Source: Lactarius indigo (lineage: Eukaryota > Basidiomycota > Agaricomycetes > Russulales > Russulaceae). From it: DNA of 64,000 nucleotides. Shown in pieces: positions 45,350 through 56,408 of the stretch (position 1 is its first letter; every line of letters starts with the position of its first letter). The DNA lies in NCBI GenBank assembly GCA_025766275.1, contig JAFKAC010000009.1:1736001-1800000 (forward strand). Reading direction: 5' to 3'. Both the position numbers and the translations under genes were made by a program. The notes beneath the pieces were generated by a model. That model was not told where the DNA came from, searched no databases, and saw only the letters and a program-made list of their open reading frames with translations.

Positions 45350-47572
45350 ATGCCAGTCAACGGCGAACCCACTCTGCCCGTCCAAGTCGAAGACGATGGA
45401 TCGCTGTTCGGTTCCCCTCCATCATCTCCGGTCAGAGGTAGGTCACCGCAACTAGCGCTACCCACAGGCCCAAGGTCTGCAGAAAACGTGGGGACCATTG
45501 CACTTCCTGGTTCCCATTACTATTCTGAACTTGCCCTCGATCCGGCAGTTTTACATTCGGACGGTCGAACACCAACGAGAATTTCAGACACACCTTCCAC
45601 GATCCCTCAGATCTCCTCTTCATCCACCTTGCATTCTTCTTCCTTTAACCCGGCACCGTCCCACAAATCGTCCAAGGCTCCCAGAAACTCACATAATGGT
45701 AAGGAGCGTTCTACCACGCCACGCCCCCCTGCCCCAACAATCGACTTCCCCGATCCCAGTGAACCCCTGCCTTCCAACTTCCTGCGTAGTCAACAGGCCC
45801 TGCTGGGGCACGCGGGCCTGATTGGTGGATTGAAACCGTCGACTCTTTCCACAAGGTATCACAAAGGCGCGACATCGCAGAATCCGATTATCATCGAAGA
45901 TGAGCTCGACCCACCATTGTTAGGAAAGCACAGTACCCTTTCCCTCACTTCTACTCCCCTTCCACCCCCGACGAGCGAAGAGGTCGTTTCATCTCTCGTA
46001 AAGCAGAGAAATATCTTCCCTGTGCTGGAGTCTTTGCTGCGACTACTTTCAGGTACAGGCGTCCCCTGCACTTCTCCGGTGGCCACGTTCTCTTGTCCTT
46101 CTGATTTCGCAAGCTCGAGTTCTGGTGGATCAGGACCAGCACTAAAGCGTCGAAAACTCAATTCAGTTCCTGCGGGGGCCGCGGATTGGGATGTACCATA
46201 CCCTTTCCAACAAGGAGAAGGACCAAGCCAATATCGCCGCCATTGGGAAAAGGAGCGCCTCAAACAACTTCTTTCTCAGCTTGTAGTCCTTATCAAAGGC
46301 GCCAGGCGATCTGCTGCTACCAGGACATACCTTCAACAACACGCAGGTCGTTCATCTACTGTCCCTCTACCTCAGGAGTCGTCGAGCCAGATGACCTCTC
46401 AGCAGCAGCCCATTCCTCCTGATATGCAATCCCGAGACAAAGACGACACGCCGCCTGGCCATCTCCAGATCAAGGATATCACCAACACGCCAACGATACT
46501 GCATCAGGTTCCACAGATACCAGCGGCCACACCATTGGATGACTTCATGTCGTTTCTCTGTTCTCCTACGCCTCGCGAGTCTACCCCATCCAATCTTACG
46601 CCGTCCTCATCGTCTTTCGAATTTCTCCCACATCACCATTCCCAAACTTCCTCACATTCCACCGCTTCTAATCAACTCTCGCCAGACGTTCAGAGGCTGC
46701 TGACCATAATTCGCCAAAGCTCGATACAGACCGTAGTCGCTAGCGGCGAATCTCCTGGACTGACAGACCCACATTCATCCTGTTCTAATTCTGCAGACCA
46801 GCTTCCGTTGCACGAGAACGCCATCGCTACCAGCTCGACCCCAGACTCCGTGATCGATCCGGCACTATTGGACATATCACATAATCACCATTCAGACCTA
46901 GTTGATCCTTCAGTAAACTCTACTGGTCAGGATCCCCCAACGCCGACAATGTTGCAATCCCCTATTACGTCGACCAGCTCCCTCTTTGGCCCCCTGACAC
47001 CCCGGGAGGACCTGTACTCAGAACCGGATGTCTATCGACCGGAGCAAGGTACGTTGCAACTGTCGTCTCGTTTCTTTCATAGTCCTCAAACGCGAGTTAC
47101 TCCTATAGCGGAAGATCCAATTAGGGCTGCTACTTTATTGCTACAGGCCCTGATATCTGCACCGTCACAAGCAACTCAGTCGAAGGCACAATCGCAGCCA
47201 CCCCCTTCCTCACATTTTCTGAGCGGGGAGTTACAATCCCCAGTGCCAACTTTACCTTCAGAACAGTTTGAGACCTCGACAACTACGGCAACACCCCCAA
47301 TATCCAGGGCTTCTTCAGCGGCGCCGAGACCATGGCCAGCTGCACCCGGGACCGCCCCACCTTCCAGGGTTCCTTCCGTAATGGACCAACGGCGCCCAAG
47401 CCGGGCTTCCACCGGAAGCAAAGCACTGAACAAGCAAGAGATAATACAGCGTGCAAAGGAGCGACGACAGCAGCTCATTGCAGAGCTGGAAAAGGCGAAG
47501 GTGGAGCTTTGGGAGGCAACAATCGAACAGGGTGTGTTAAGCCATCTGATGAAGGACCACGGTCGTCTGTAA
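45350..47572 (+). CDS. Intronless Ser/Pro/Thr-rich protein, 740 residues, function unknown
   Basis: Family not recognised. One uninterrupted frame, rare in this window. The protein starts MPVNGEPTLPVQVEDDGSLF and is rich in Ser, Pro and Thr. A more ordered block lies near residues 215-340 (EEVVSSLVKQRNIFPVLESLLRLL; LKQLLSQLVVLIKGARRSA). The last 50 residues form a charged amphipathic helix (NKQEIIQRAKERRQQLIAELEKAKVELWE). Basic clusters (ALKRRKLN) could be nuclear signals. It resembles disordered regulatory or transcription-associated proteins of basidiomycetes. It shares a short divergent promoter with the Rom2-like gene, so the two may be co-regulated. Confidence 0.8.
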   Translation: MPVNGEPTLPVQVEDDGSLFGSPPSSPVRGRSPQLALPTGPRSAENVGTIALPGSHYYSELALDPAVLHSDGRTPTRISDTPSTIPQISSSSTLHSSSFNPAPSHKSSKAPRNSHNGKERSTTPRPPAPTIDFPDPSEPLPSNFLRSQQALLGHAGLIGGLKPSTLSTRYHKGATSQNPIIIEDELDPPLLGKHSTLSLTSTPLPPPTSEEVVSSLVKQRNIFPVLESLLRLLSGTGVPCTSPVATFSCPSDFASSSSGGSGPALKRRKLNSVPAGAADWDVPYPFQQGEGPSQYRRHWEKERLKQLLSQLVVLIKGARRSAATRTYLQQHAGRSSTVPLPQESSSQMTSQQQPIPPDMQSRDKDDTPPGHLQIKDITNTPTILHQVPQIPAATPLDDFMSFLCSPTPRESTPSNLTPSSSSFEFLPHHHSQTSSHSTASNQLSPDVQRLLTIIRQSSIQTVVASGESPGLTDPHSSCSNSADQLPLHENAIATSSTPDSVIDPALLDISHNHHSDLVDPSVNSTGQDPPTPTMLQSPITSTSSLFGPLTPREDLYSEPDVYRPEQGTLQLSSRFFHSPQTRVTPIAEDPIRAATLLLQALISAPSQATQSKAQSQPPPSSHFLSGELQSPVPTLPSEQFETSTTTATPPISRASSAAPRPWPAAPGTAPPSRVPSVMDQRRPSRASTGSKALNKQEIIQRAKERRQQLIAELEKAKVELWEATIEQGVLSHLMKDHGRL

Positions 47573-47807
47573 AAGTTGATTGGTAATCCCGCTGTTCTGG
47601 TAGACAGCTTATTGTGCATCACACATGATGAATAATTGACACCGTGCGACAGACCCGGGAACGTTCGCCACGCTTCGTGATCGTGAAGAGCATCAGGAGC
47701 GACCTCGTCGTAATTGCGCTCGCCTACACGGATGCTTATAAGTTATGCTGACGCGATTTGATCTGCGGCCGGCCGAAAGGCGACCGGCGTGAAGTCGACC
47801 CAGTTCA

Positions 47808-47815
47808 TTTAAAAG
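47808..47815 (+). promoter_or_regulatory. TATA-like core of oxidoreductase copy 1
   Basis: TTTAAAAG lies about 34-41 bp before the ATG. The same element, with flanking bases GTCGAC...GGAAAGTC, is kept before copy 2, although other upstream bases differ. This supports a role as the core promoter. Confidence 0.5.
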
Positions 47816-47848
47816 CAGCTACGACGCTGACTGGAAAGTCGCCAAAAA

Positions 47849-49290
47849 ATGTCCCAAAAACACTACACACAAATCGTGCTCAATGAGCGCCCCATCACAG
47901 ACATCACGCCCACCACTTTTCGTATTGAGAAGGTGCCTTTCAATCTCAAGCCTGGTGCAGGTGAAGTCCTCGTGCAAGTCAACTGGCTTTCACTAGAGCC
48001 TGTTATGCGGGGCTGGTTAAGCGATGCTAGGAGCTATCTCCCCCCTGTTCAAATTGGTGAAGTCATGCGGTCACTTGGTTTGGCCACCGTTGTGCAGGTA
48101 GGTGTAGGCTCTGAACTCCAACCTGGTGATGTCGTGCAGTGCATGCCTGGTGAGTCACATCAATGCTGATGCTCGCTCACGAACTTTGTGCTTATGGGCA
48201 GGTTGGACGGAGTTTGCTGTCTTGAAAGAAAAGGCAGCCCGAAAACTTGAGTGAGCGCAGTCAGTCTTGAGTTAGGTTATAGACTAAGAAAGACGTGCTA
48301 GGATTCCACCAGGGGGACAGCTACTCGACCTTTTGGGACCTTTGGGACCTAGTGGTGCGTAGCTTATAGCGTTTCTGCGAACCGTCATCTAATTTGACCA
48401 CGCTTCAGGTGGCGTAACGGCTTATTTCGTATGTCGTTATTGTCGGGGTTTCGCCTGCATGCTTCTAATCGTGCAACTCAGGGTCTGTTGGACGTCGCAA
48501 AGATCAAGGCTGGTGAGACTCTCGTCGTCTCTGCCGCTGCCGGCTCTGTGGGATCTGTGGCATGTCAGATCGGTAAAATATATGGCGCGAAAGTGATTGG
48601 AATTGCTGGCTCAGACGACAAGTGTCGCTGGCTCAAAGAAGAGCTCAAGATAGACGCAGCCCTGAACTATAAGAGCCCAACGTTCCAGGACGAGTTCAAA
48701 GACGCAGTTGGATACCTCGATGTGTTCTTTGACAACGTCGGTGGTGAGATATTGGACTTTGCATTGACGAGGTTGAACAAGGGAGCGCGGATTGCTTTGT
48801 GCGGTGAGTCACGCACGGCCCAGTACGCGGGTCAAGGTCACGGTCGTGATCATTGATATCCTTCGTTAGGTGCCATATCCCAGTACAGTGCGCTAATCGC
48901 GTGCGTACTCGGACTAATTATTGACGCTCATGTCCGTTTAGTTGCACCAGAGACAAAGGGTATCTCTGCTTACGTAAATATCGTTTCAACGAGCAAAGAT
49001 CGAAGGCTTTGTTATGTAAGAATACGACTTCTGTCTTCCGAGTCCGGCCTCTGACTGAGAGCGCCATCTCTCGTAGTGCTGACTATGCCGGTCGCTTTCC
49101 TGAGGCTTTTACCGACCTCGGCAAGTGGATTTCCGAGGGTCGTATAATTCGCAAGTTCCACGTCGTCGAGGGGTTGGAAAAGGCACCAGAGTCGCTCCCC
49201 CTGCTGTTCTCTGGAGGAAACACAGGAAAACTGTTTGTTCCTCCGTCCCCTTGTCCTCACATTATTTCTCTGATTCGTTGGGCTTTTTAG
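47849..49290 (+). CDS. NADP-dependent medium-chain oxidoreductase, copy 1 (one frame break)
   Basis: Zinc-less enzyme of the leukotriene-B4-dehydrogenase/alkenal reductase group, which reduces double bonds of enones with NADPH in the cytosol. Start MSQKHYTQIVLNERP. Family marks: DITPTTFRIEKVPF, LSLEPVMRGWLSDARSYLPPVQIGEVMRS, GDVVQCMPG, then WTEFAVLKE and LLDLLGPLGPSGVTAYF. The nucleotide site is GETLVVSAAAGSVGSVACQIGKIYGAKVIG, then FDNVGGEILDFALTRLN, and it ends LEKAPESLPLLFSGGNTGKL. Exon 1 ends at 48149. Relative to copy 2, two bases are missing (or one gained) near 48985, so the KIEGF stretch is read out of frame. This copy may therefore be inactive, or the base calls may be wrong. Confidence 0.85.
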
Positions 49291-49639
49291 GGTAGTTCAC
49301 GTTTCGGGCCCTGATGGGGACCTTTAAACAAACGGTGAAAATATCTAACCGATATCTATTACGAACTACTTCTGAGCTGATTCCTTCGAATAGTTCGTGA
49401 CCTGTTTATCGGCACCATGTCTCTCTCCCTATGGACTGCATTGCGTAGAAGCGGCACTCTGAAATCAACTAAGCATGGAACCGAGCTTGTCATTGAGAGC
49501 GCACTCTATCTTGCCTCGAATATCATTTAATCAATACCTTCGAAATGCCAAACACGAGTCGTAGTCCTTCCTGTCCATCCGCCACGGATAATAAGCACTT
49601 ACTTGCCACCTTCCGCTCCGTGACGGTGCCTCATGCCTC

Positions 49640-49985
49640 AAGCCTGACCCGGTAGAGGTTCCCAGTGTTGGCCGAATCTCCACGACGCCGCTATACGTAA
49701 CTGACAAACCAGAAGCTATCTCCTTCGTATGCAGATCGGCGATGTCACTCGGTCCATCGGACTGAGCACCGTTGTAGAGGTTGTGAAGGTTCGTTGCAAT
49801 CCAGCGACATCTTAGGCGTCAAATCCCCCGTTGTATTGACCTGGCGAACACCGACACGAACGCCATCGGTCGTTCCTTCGGCTGGGTAGTGGACAGTCTG
49901 AATGAGTATTTCCGTAGTACTAGCTACCTGATCTCTTGGGACCACCGATATGCACTATTGTCCCATAGCTAATTAGATAAGGAGG
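49640..49985 (+). pseudogene. Decayed medium-chain oxidoreductase, first relic
   Basis: About 350 bp downstream of copy 1, RSYLLRMQIGDVTRSIGLSTVVEV can be read at about 49710-49785. It aligns with RSYLPPVQIGEVMRSLGLATVV of the intact gene. Further on, LPDLLGPP matches LLDLLGPLGP. Stops and frame changes separate the pieces, and no nucleotide-binding part follows. It is an old tandem copy of the oxidoreductase. Confidence 0.72.
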
Positions 49986-51758
49986 AGGGAATGCGGTTCG
50001 CAATGGCCCGAAGAAATACAACCAAGTTCCTTCAAAAACTGACTGAGGATGTTAACAATAATTCAAATTAGGTAGCAACGACGTCGAACAAGCTGTCATC
50101 CACGGTCACTGATCACCGGTCATACGTACAAAGGTACACTACTGCACTACTTTCGACAAACGGCAAAGCACAACAACTTCAAGGCGGCCAAAGCTTGAGC
50201 TCCAGAATGAACGACATCCCAAGGCTCAAGTGACCTTGGACAGGAAAAGTAGTGATATCCGATATATTACAACAGTAATTGCGCTACAACACATGGTACA
50301 GCACATGGTAAGCCGACAACGTATCACTTGTGCTACAAAGGGTATAAAGTAATGAGATGTAGGTATTTTGACGCTCTTAATACGATCTTGGGGCTATCAG
50401 GTCTGTAACAATAACTGTGATGCATCATTTCGCGTCGTGTCTTTCATGGGAAACCCGCGTTGACATTCGTCTGGCCTTCACATTGAACAGCTAGGAAAGT
50501 AAAGTCGTTAACCAAGACAACCGGAGACAGGTTCAGAATAACTCAGAGAGAAGGAAAACGTATGAAATCCCTGCAGAAGCTCAGGAACAGCTTCTAGTTG
50601 ATTATTATTTAAACGCCTCATCTTGATGCACAACACAGGTTGGACAACAGCTTGCAGACTTACTTGAAATGACGCGCAACGAATCGAGGACTGGGAGCGG
50701 ATAGTTAGGCACCGGTCGAAATGTTCAAAACAGAGGACAAGAAAATATCAGAAAGGGTTGCCCGAGAAATGAGCTGTGGCGGGCAATTTCGGCAGTGAAA
50801 AATACGAAGACCGTCGTGTTTGAGAGCATCATACTAACGGCGCTGGCCAGAGAGGAAGGCATATCGCTCACCTGAATACTACGAACTACATACACCAGAA
50901 ACCCAACTCGGAAGTGAGTCGCGCGTGGTAGGCATCCTGGAAACGAGGTCAACTCTCAGTTGGGACATAGGTTCAAGAGGATCAGAAGAAATAAAACAGC
51001 CAAGTTTTGTCGTCAATCTCGAACCGTGTAATTCGGACGAGATCAGGCGGTAAATCCATGAAGGAGCATCATTATGAGTTAGCGAGGATGGAAGACTCAC
51101 CCAAATACGATTGCGTTCTCCGAACACGGCCAAGATCACTTACGGTCCTGCAATAGTCGGTATTATCAGCGTCTAGGCTCGAAGAATCGAGTCGAGGAAG
51201 TAACGGGCGTTCAGAAAGATAATGATGTGTGAGCATTGAACAAGAGTTCTCAGATACTCTAGTTTGAAAAGCATTTTGAATCGTCCTAACGTAGGTGGGT
51301 CGATGGCTGAGAATCCACTGACCTGCTGGATGCAGAATTTCAGAAGTAGTCATCTGGTAGAAAAACCGGGGAGCTGGGTCATGGGGAAGGACGTGAGCAC
51401 ATAGCTAATGACGAAAGGATTGAACAAGAAAAAGACCGATCAGTGTAACTATGACATATAATAAGTCTTAGCAGCGCCGATTAAAGGTAAAGCGACGTGC
51501 TCGTGCTGACGTGAATGCTCATCTTGTCGATTGGAAAGGCAAAGGTGAGGAAATATAAGCTCACCTTGAGTTTCAATGGCCGTCGTCCTAGAAAGAAAAG
51601 CAAACCTCGAAATTCAGAAAACTTTACGATACGTCTGTACATGGAAGGTTGTTCTCACGCAGTGACCACGTGATCGCCTCACTGACCGCCCTTTCCGGCC
51701 CGTGTGTCGCATCCGAGCGAGCTTGGACCCCGTTCAGTGGGGCTAGTCATTTTCTGCA
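49986..51758. other. Spacer between duplication copy 1 and the ABHD11-like gene
   Basis: About 1.8 kb. Reverse-strand frames (50725-51353) have scattered hydrophobic and Ser-rich stretches that might be a decayed membrane protein, but no family can be named. A TATA-like run at about 51790 lies just inside the following gene's first exon region. Confidence 0.45.
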
Positions 51759-53052
51759 ATGCAACGCCCTCTTGTGTCTCCGTTGAGATCTATATTTAAA
51801 TTGCCCTGCTCTCAGAGTCAAGCTTTCAGTGTGTTTTTGTCTCAGGTGCATTCTACTCACAAAGCCACCCAACAGGGTATTTCAGGACGAGTATAACCCC
51901 CGTGGACCTTAGATATGATGTTCTCCATCCAAAGGACGCCTCGAAAGCGGAAAGGCCGTTAGTTATTCTCCATGGGCTCTTGTATGTAATTGGTTCCGAT
52001 ATTTGCGTTTCGACTTTTACTGACGGTTGGGCCCACACCGTGTGGCAGTGGGATGAAACGGAATTGGCAGTCGCTGTCCAAGGCATTTCTCCGTGACATC
52101 CAGCGACCCGTATATACTGTAGTGAGTGGTGCCTTTACTTTCGGGTAGGAATGATTTTCCCATTCCATTACAGGATCTCCGTAACCATGGTTCATCTCCT
52201 CATGCCGTACCAATGAATTACGAAGCAATGGCCACCGATGTCATCCACTTTCTGCAGTCGCATTCGCTCTCGAATGTTTCCCTCCTCGGACACTCTATGT
52301 GAGACCCAAACGTTCATCTCTCAAGCGTGCGCCTCGGCACCTCTTTGACTTTACATCAGGGGTGGAAAAGTCGCCATGACCGTTGCCCTCTCCCCAGTGC
52401 TCCCCGCTGGTACGATTGAGCACCTCATAATAGCTGATGTCGCGCCGTCGAGCGCAGCGCTCTCCTCCGAGTTCCAAGGCTACATCGAAGCTATGAGCAA
52501 AATAGAGAAGAGCAGAGTCACTTCTCGAAAAGAAGCACAAGACATCCTCGCGCCTTATGAGCCGGTGGGTCTCTTTACTACTACGGCCGCATTTTCTTTT
52601 ACCGATTATGCCTCTCCGCTAGGATCCGATGACGCGCGCTTTTCTCTTGACCAACCTTGACTCCACCGCACATCCTCTCAAGTTTCAAGTCCCACTCGAC
52701 ATCATTGGCGCCTCGATCCCCGACCTCGGCAGTTTCCCCTACAAACCGGGTGAGCAGACCTGGCACGGCAACACGCTTTTCGTCAAGGGTTCAAAGAGTA
52801 AATACATCAACAAGAACAACATTCCCATTGCTCGAGAGTTTTTCCCGAGCATGTCCCTCGAGACGATAGATGCCTCCCACTGGGGTGCGTATTAGTTTTC
52901 CCAGCTTTCCATACCTTACTGATTCTTTTCTGGGCCTGTAGTTCATGCAGATAGGTATGGTGCCATTTGGCGTAATTGGGTATCATTAGCTGATGCTGTT
53001 CCGCAGGCCGAATGAGTTCAAGCAGCTCGTCGTAGATTTCATCACACGCTGA
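51759..53052 (+). CDS. Alpha/beta hydrolase, ABHD11-like, probably mitochondrial
   Basis: Serine hydrolase of the ABHD11/yeast Imo32 group, found in mitochondria. The proposed start MQRPLVSPLRSIFKLP is basic and Ser-rich like a presequence. The body reads TPVDLRYDVLHPKDASKAERP, VILHGLL, then GMKRNWQSLSKAFLRDI, DLRNHGSSPHAVPMNYEAMA and LLGHSMGGKVAMTVAL with the nucleophile Ser. IEHLIIADVAPSS follows, and the catalytic His is in VHADRPNEFKQLV near the end. The usual acid is within GNTLFVKGSKSKYI or close to it. Five or six introns are seen. The joint between presequence and core (51840-51895) is not clean: either a very short intron or one missing base is needed. Confidence 0.85.
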
Positions 53053-53248
53053 TAGACATAGTGTACCATATGACCTTATCAGGTCACTCACTCACTTGTT
53101 CACTTTCGTCCTGATTTTCCGTGTCTTCGAGCGTCTCTCTTCTATCATCACAAACAGTATATCATTGCAACTTGGGTATCGGACCACAGCATTCCAAGAT
53201 AACAGCAGATCGAGCAAGCATGTCTATCGACTAATCCTTGCCAACGCC

Positions 53249-54730
53249 TTACACCTCCGCGACTTCCTTCCCTCTGCAGACTCCACGTTCCAGATCGACG
53301 TCCCAGCCACTCGCCTTACTCTCCCACCTGGAAGAATCGACACACTCTGCCTCATACCCTGGCTTGCAGCCGCTGCTGCTGGCAGCTCCAATTGTGAGCA
53401 GTCCGAGTTTCTGTGGGAGCAGCAGCGGACGCATGCCTCTCCTTGGCCCGGCAGTAGTCTCACTCTCGTGCGTGCTCGTATTCACGGGCACGAGCGTCCG
53501 CACGCCCCTCGATAACTTCTCCCCAGCGACGCCGGCGTTTGCGTTTGCGAGCAAGCGCGAAATCTCCAACTCCCCATTCGTGTGCTGCGCGTACGTCAAC
53601 TGCGGCGCGGATGCCGCGTGCACTGGAGCACGATAGACAGATGCAGATCCCACGGTCGCTGCGCGCATGCGCTTCTTGGCGCGGCGGTGCGGCGAGCAAT
53701 CGCATGCCCACGCCCACGCCGACAAGTCGTACGCGTCACCGAGACCAAGCGCGGCCCATTCGTCGGGGGCGTAGTACCCGCTTCCGTGCGTCCCAAAAGG
53801 GTCCTCCCTTTCCCGACTATGAACATCCTTTCTATTGGCTGCGCCACCCATCATGTAGCGCTGCATTGTGACGTTGGGGCTTGATGCGCGGCGTGCGGCC
53901 AACGGAAGAGAGAATGAAATGGGGAATGCGAGCGAGAGTGGCGAGCGCGCCGTGATACTTGCGGAGAGCGTGCGGAATCGTCCGCGGGTGCGTGGGTCCC
54001 GGCGGAGGTGACCCCCACGCAGCGTGGCAGGCCTCCCTGGGGACTCCGTGGCACATTCTCTAGTTCCAGGGAAGTGAATGCTGCTTCGCGGTACCAAGGG
54101 CGTCGTCGTCGGCGTCGTCGGCGTTACTGGCGTACGAGGGGCAGTGGTGGTGGAGCCGGAGGAGGACGCACAGGAGTCGGTTGGGCTGGGGAAGTCGTAT
54201 CCCAACTCGAGTTGGAGCTCTAGCCCGAGGGCAGACGACACACTCCAGCGAGGGAGTGGTAATGGCGATGGCAAGCGGCAGATACCTACTGGGGGCTCGG
54301 AAGAGGGTAAGGGTGCCTCGAACGGCCCGTCTCCCTCTTGCACTCCCTCCTCGTCTTCCTCCTCGTCTTCTCCTTTCGCTTCTTCCTTCCCCTTCCCCAC
54401 CGTCACCGCAGCTACGCGCGCAGCTATGCGCGCATACATCGCCTGCTTCTTCGCTATGCGGCGCTCCCTCATCTGTGCTTTGAGCTTGCGCGCACGGAGA
54501 CAAGCCCACACTTTCGTCCTTGCCATGGAAATCGTTGGTGGTATGCGACTCGCTGCACCCGACGGGGACGGGGGTATCGGCGTGGGGGGACGATGGGTGC
54601 GTGTGGCAGAGGCGTCCTTCTGGCTGCCGCTGGTATGTAGGCATTGGAACCAGATGGAGACAAAGAGGCCACGTGCACGCCGCCAAAAGGTGCGCATGTG
54701 CAGGAAGAGGACGCGGAAGATGGTGTCCAT
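53249..54730 (-). CDS. Intronless GC-rich protein of 493 residues, function unknown
   Basis: A single long frame. The N-terminus (about 30 residues) could be a membrane anchor (IFRVLFLHMRTFWRR). Then come a Pro-rich segment and a basic helix-rich part (TKVWACLRARKLKAQMRERRIAKKQAMYARIAARV). An acidic run (GEDEEEDEEGVQEGD), a Thr/Pro run (TPVTPTTPTTTP) and a more compact C-terminal half (SGYYAPDEWAALGLGDAYDL) follow. No family recognised. GC content is visibly higher than in neighbouring genes, so antisense and other-frame open readings of up to 242 codons overlap it. I prefer this strand because the frame is longest and the composition is protein-like. A shorter start at MARTKVW is possible. 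Confidence 0.65.
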   Translation of the reverse strand: MDTIFRVLFLHMRTFWRRARGLFVSIWFQCLHTSGSQKDASATRTHRPPTPIPPSPSGAASRIPPTISMARTKVWACLRARKLKAQMRERRIAKKQAMYARIAARVAAVTVGKGKEEAKGEDEEEDEEGVQEGDGPFEAPLPSSEPPVGICRLPSPLPLPRWSVSSALGLELQLELGYDFPSPTDSCASSSGSTTTAPRTPVTPTTPTTTPLVPRSSIHFPGTRECATESPGRPATLRGGHLRRDPRTRGRFRTLSASITARSPLSLAFPISFSLPLAARRASSPNVTMQRYMMGGAANRKDVHSREREDPFGTHGSGYYAPDEWAALGLGDAYDLSAWAWACDCSPHRRAKKRMRAATVGSASVYRAPVHAASAPQLTYAQHTNGELEISRLLANANAGVAGEKLSRGVRTLVPVNTSTHESETTAGPRRGMRPLLLPQKLGLLTIGAASSSGCKPGYEAECVDSSRWESKASGWDVDLERGVCRGKEVAEV

Positions 54731-55185
54731 CTATCCAGGTATGTACCGTGGCTCACCTGCGAGAGCGACAAACCAAGTTGGTGTATCCCAGTTTCGCCTG
54801 GCTTGATCCAAACTTGTCAGCCTCATTTACTGATTAGATAAGATCGTGTGAGAATTTTAAACCATGATGCATGATGCATGATGCTTGGGCAACACGCCTT
54901 GTGTGCTGATCTTCGTCTGCTTGCGCCTCGATGTAGAGGGCGTTCAAGACTCTGTTCTTGGTCTTGTCCTGCAATGCACGTTGTGCTCTGCTGTACACAG
55001 GATTCTGTTCCACTTCTAGAAAACGTGAGACTCTTCACTCGTGCCTTGAGGCGGCTCTCTCGAGTCTGATAAATATCGTCGTGATGCTTGACTATCAACA
55101 CCGCGCTCTTCAACTCTCCCTGCTTCTCCCTGGTAATCATTCGACGCTCTCTGGAATCTTCAGCCCTCGTTATTAAGTCACGAGC
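54731..55185. other. Divergent spacer
   Basis: Head-to-head promoter region between the 493-residue gene and the next forward gene. It contains three tandem CATGATG units (54863-54883). No coding signal recognised. Confidence 0.5.
54863..54883. repeat. Tandem 7-nt repeat, three units
   Basis: CATGATG is repeated three times without change in a non-coding spacer. Confidence 0.75.
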
Positions 55186-56408
55186 ATGTCTCTCCCAGGA
55201 GAATGGGTTGATAGCTGCTCCCCCCAAGACACCAGCAATGCCCCACCACAACCGGATGGCTCCAACAACATCCAAAGACCAAACGTTAATATCGTTCCCA
55301 GGGTAAATTTGTTTATCGACATACCCCTACATCGCGTTCATCGTTCCTAGGCATATCATCCCTCTGAGCGCTTGTCCCTGGAGTTTTGGGACCATCGGCG
55401 ACTCGCCGAACATGCTTCGGCTCTGATGCCGTTAGATTGCGCATCTGCCGCGGTGGACTTTATTCTCAGAGACAACATCACTGGATCCTTCCTGTTTCGC
55501 TACACTAACCAAATCGACGAGTAGGCACAACTACACGTCATGTATCCGTCCTTACTCTTCTAGGCTAACTTTTCCTCCATTCTCCAGGATTATTTTAGGA
55601 GATAAGGATAAGTGTGAATTGACGCGCAAGATAGCACGGATAGTCCCCTTCTGGATCCCGTGGCGGAGAGAACGGTTCACGTCTGAGAGCTACAGTCTTC
55701 CCAAGCTCGTCGAGGATCTGAACGCAAAGTTCGATCTGTGTCAGTGACCAAATAAGGATAACACATAAACATTTGTAGTACTTACCCAGGTAACTAGCAG
55801 GTGATACTTCCCTCTTGACTTCCCTGGTTGCCACTGAGGAGGCCGAAGACTTGGAGGACGAAACTCCCTCCCCTTTCACGTTACCATCGAACTCGGACTC
55901 AGAACGGCCTGACCCCGACTCCGCCAAGGAATCCGAACACCACCTATCATTGGTAGAACATTGTGGACAGGCGCAGTTCGAAACCCATTTCCCTCTCGAC
56001 GTTACTCTACTCCAATCGTCCCTAAGTCAGGACATTTTTACGTCTCCCACACTCTTAGAAATGGGGTTCCAGCACGACTTCCCTGCCGCCCCTGCCTTTT
56101 CAATGCCTAGCGTGCAGATGCCCGCGGCGCGTGTAGCTGGACGTTCGACTCCAATAAGGTCATCAGGACCGGAGGCGCCGGGGGACTCGGAGCGGACGGG
56201 CCATCGCCCAAAAGGAGGGCAAAGGAACAGGCGCATGTCGGCGGTGGTTGCGCCCGGGTGTCCACTTCTTTGCTTCGGGGTACTCCTGGATTTGTCCAGG
56301 CGTCTTCTGATTCCTCGTGCACTCGCCTTTTCTCCACGGCAACTCATCACGAATATCGAAGAAACTCGACCGAACCAAGCCGAGCTCGACCAATCACATG
56401 TATCGTAG
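55186..56408 (+). CDS. Hypothetical multi-exon protein
   Basis: Function unknown. The first exon, MSLPGEWVDSCSPQDTSNAP, ends NVNIVPR. After a 48-nt intron the next exon reads AYHPSERLSLEFWDHRRLAE, then CASAAVDFILRDNITGSFLF. The third exon has ILGDKDKCELTRKIARIVPFW and LPKLVEDLNAKFDL. After an intron with donor GTCAGT comes an acidic Ser/Pro-rich region (ATEEAEDLEDETPSP). Consistent reading across three introns supports a real gene. The end at 56408 is the stop of the open frame, but the last 60 residues look less protein-like, so a further intron may lead into 56420-56715. No family marks. Confidence 0.6.

Larger units (their letters stand above)
47785..49985 (+). repeat. Segmental duplication, copy 1 (oxidoreductase plus decayed relative)
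   Basis: By eye, this segment aligns along its length with 60088-62345 in direct orientation. The match starts upstream of the TATA-like sequence and runs through all exons and introns of the oxidoreductase. It continues across the 3' flank into the decayed second gene. Exons are much more alike than flanks. Confidence 0.8.

Noticed and set aside
50725..51353. Possible reverse-strand membrane protein gene
   Set aside because: Hydrophobic and Ser-rich pieces occur in several frames, but no consistent exon joining or known family could be supported.
54078..54806. Forward open frame of 242 codons
   Set aside because: Antisense to the longer GC-rich 493-codon frame; Arg/Gly-rich composition typical of an antisense shadow.
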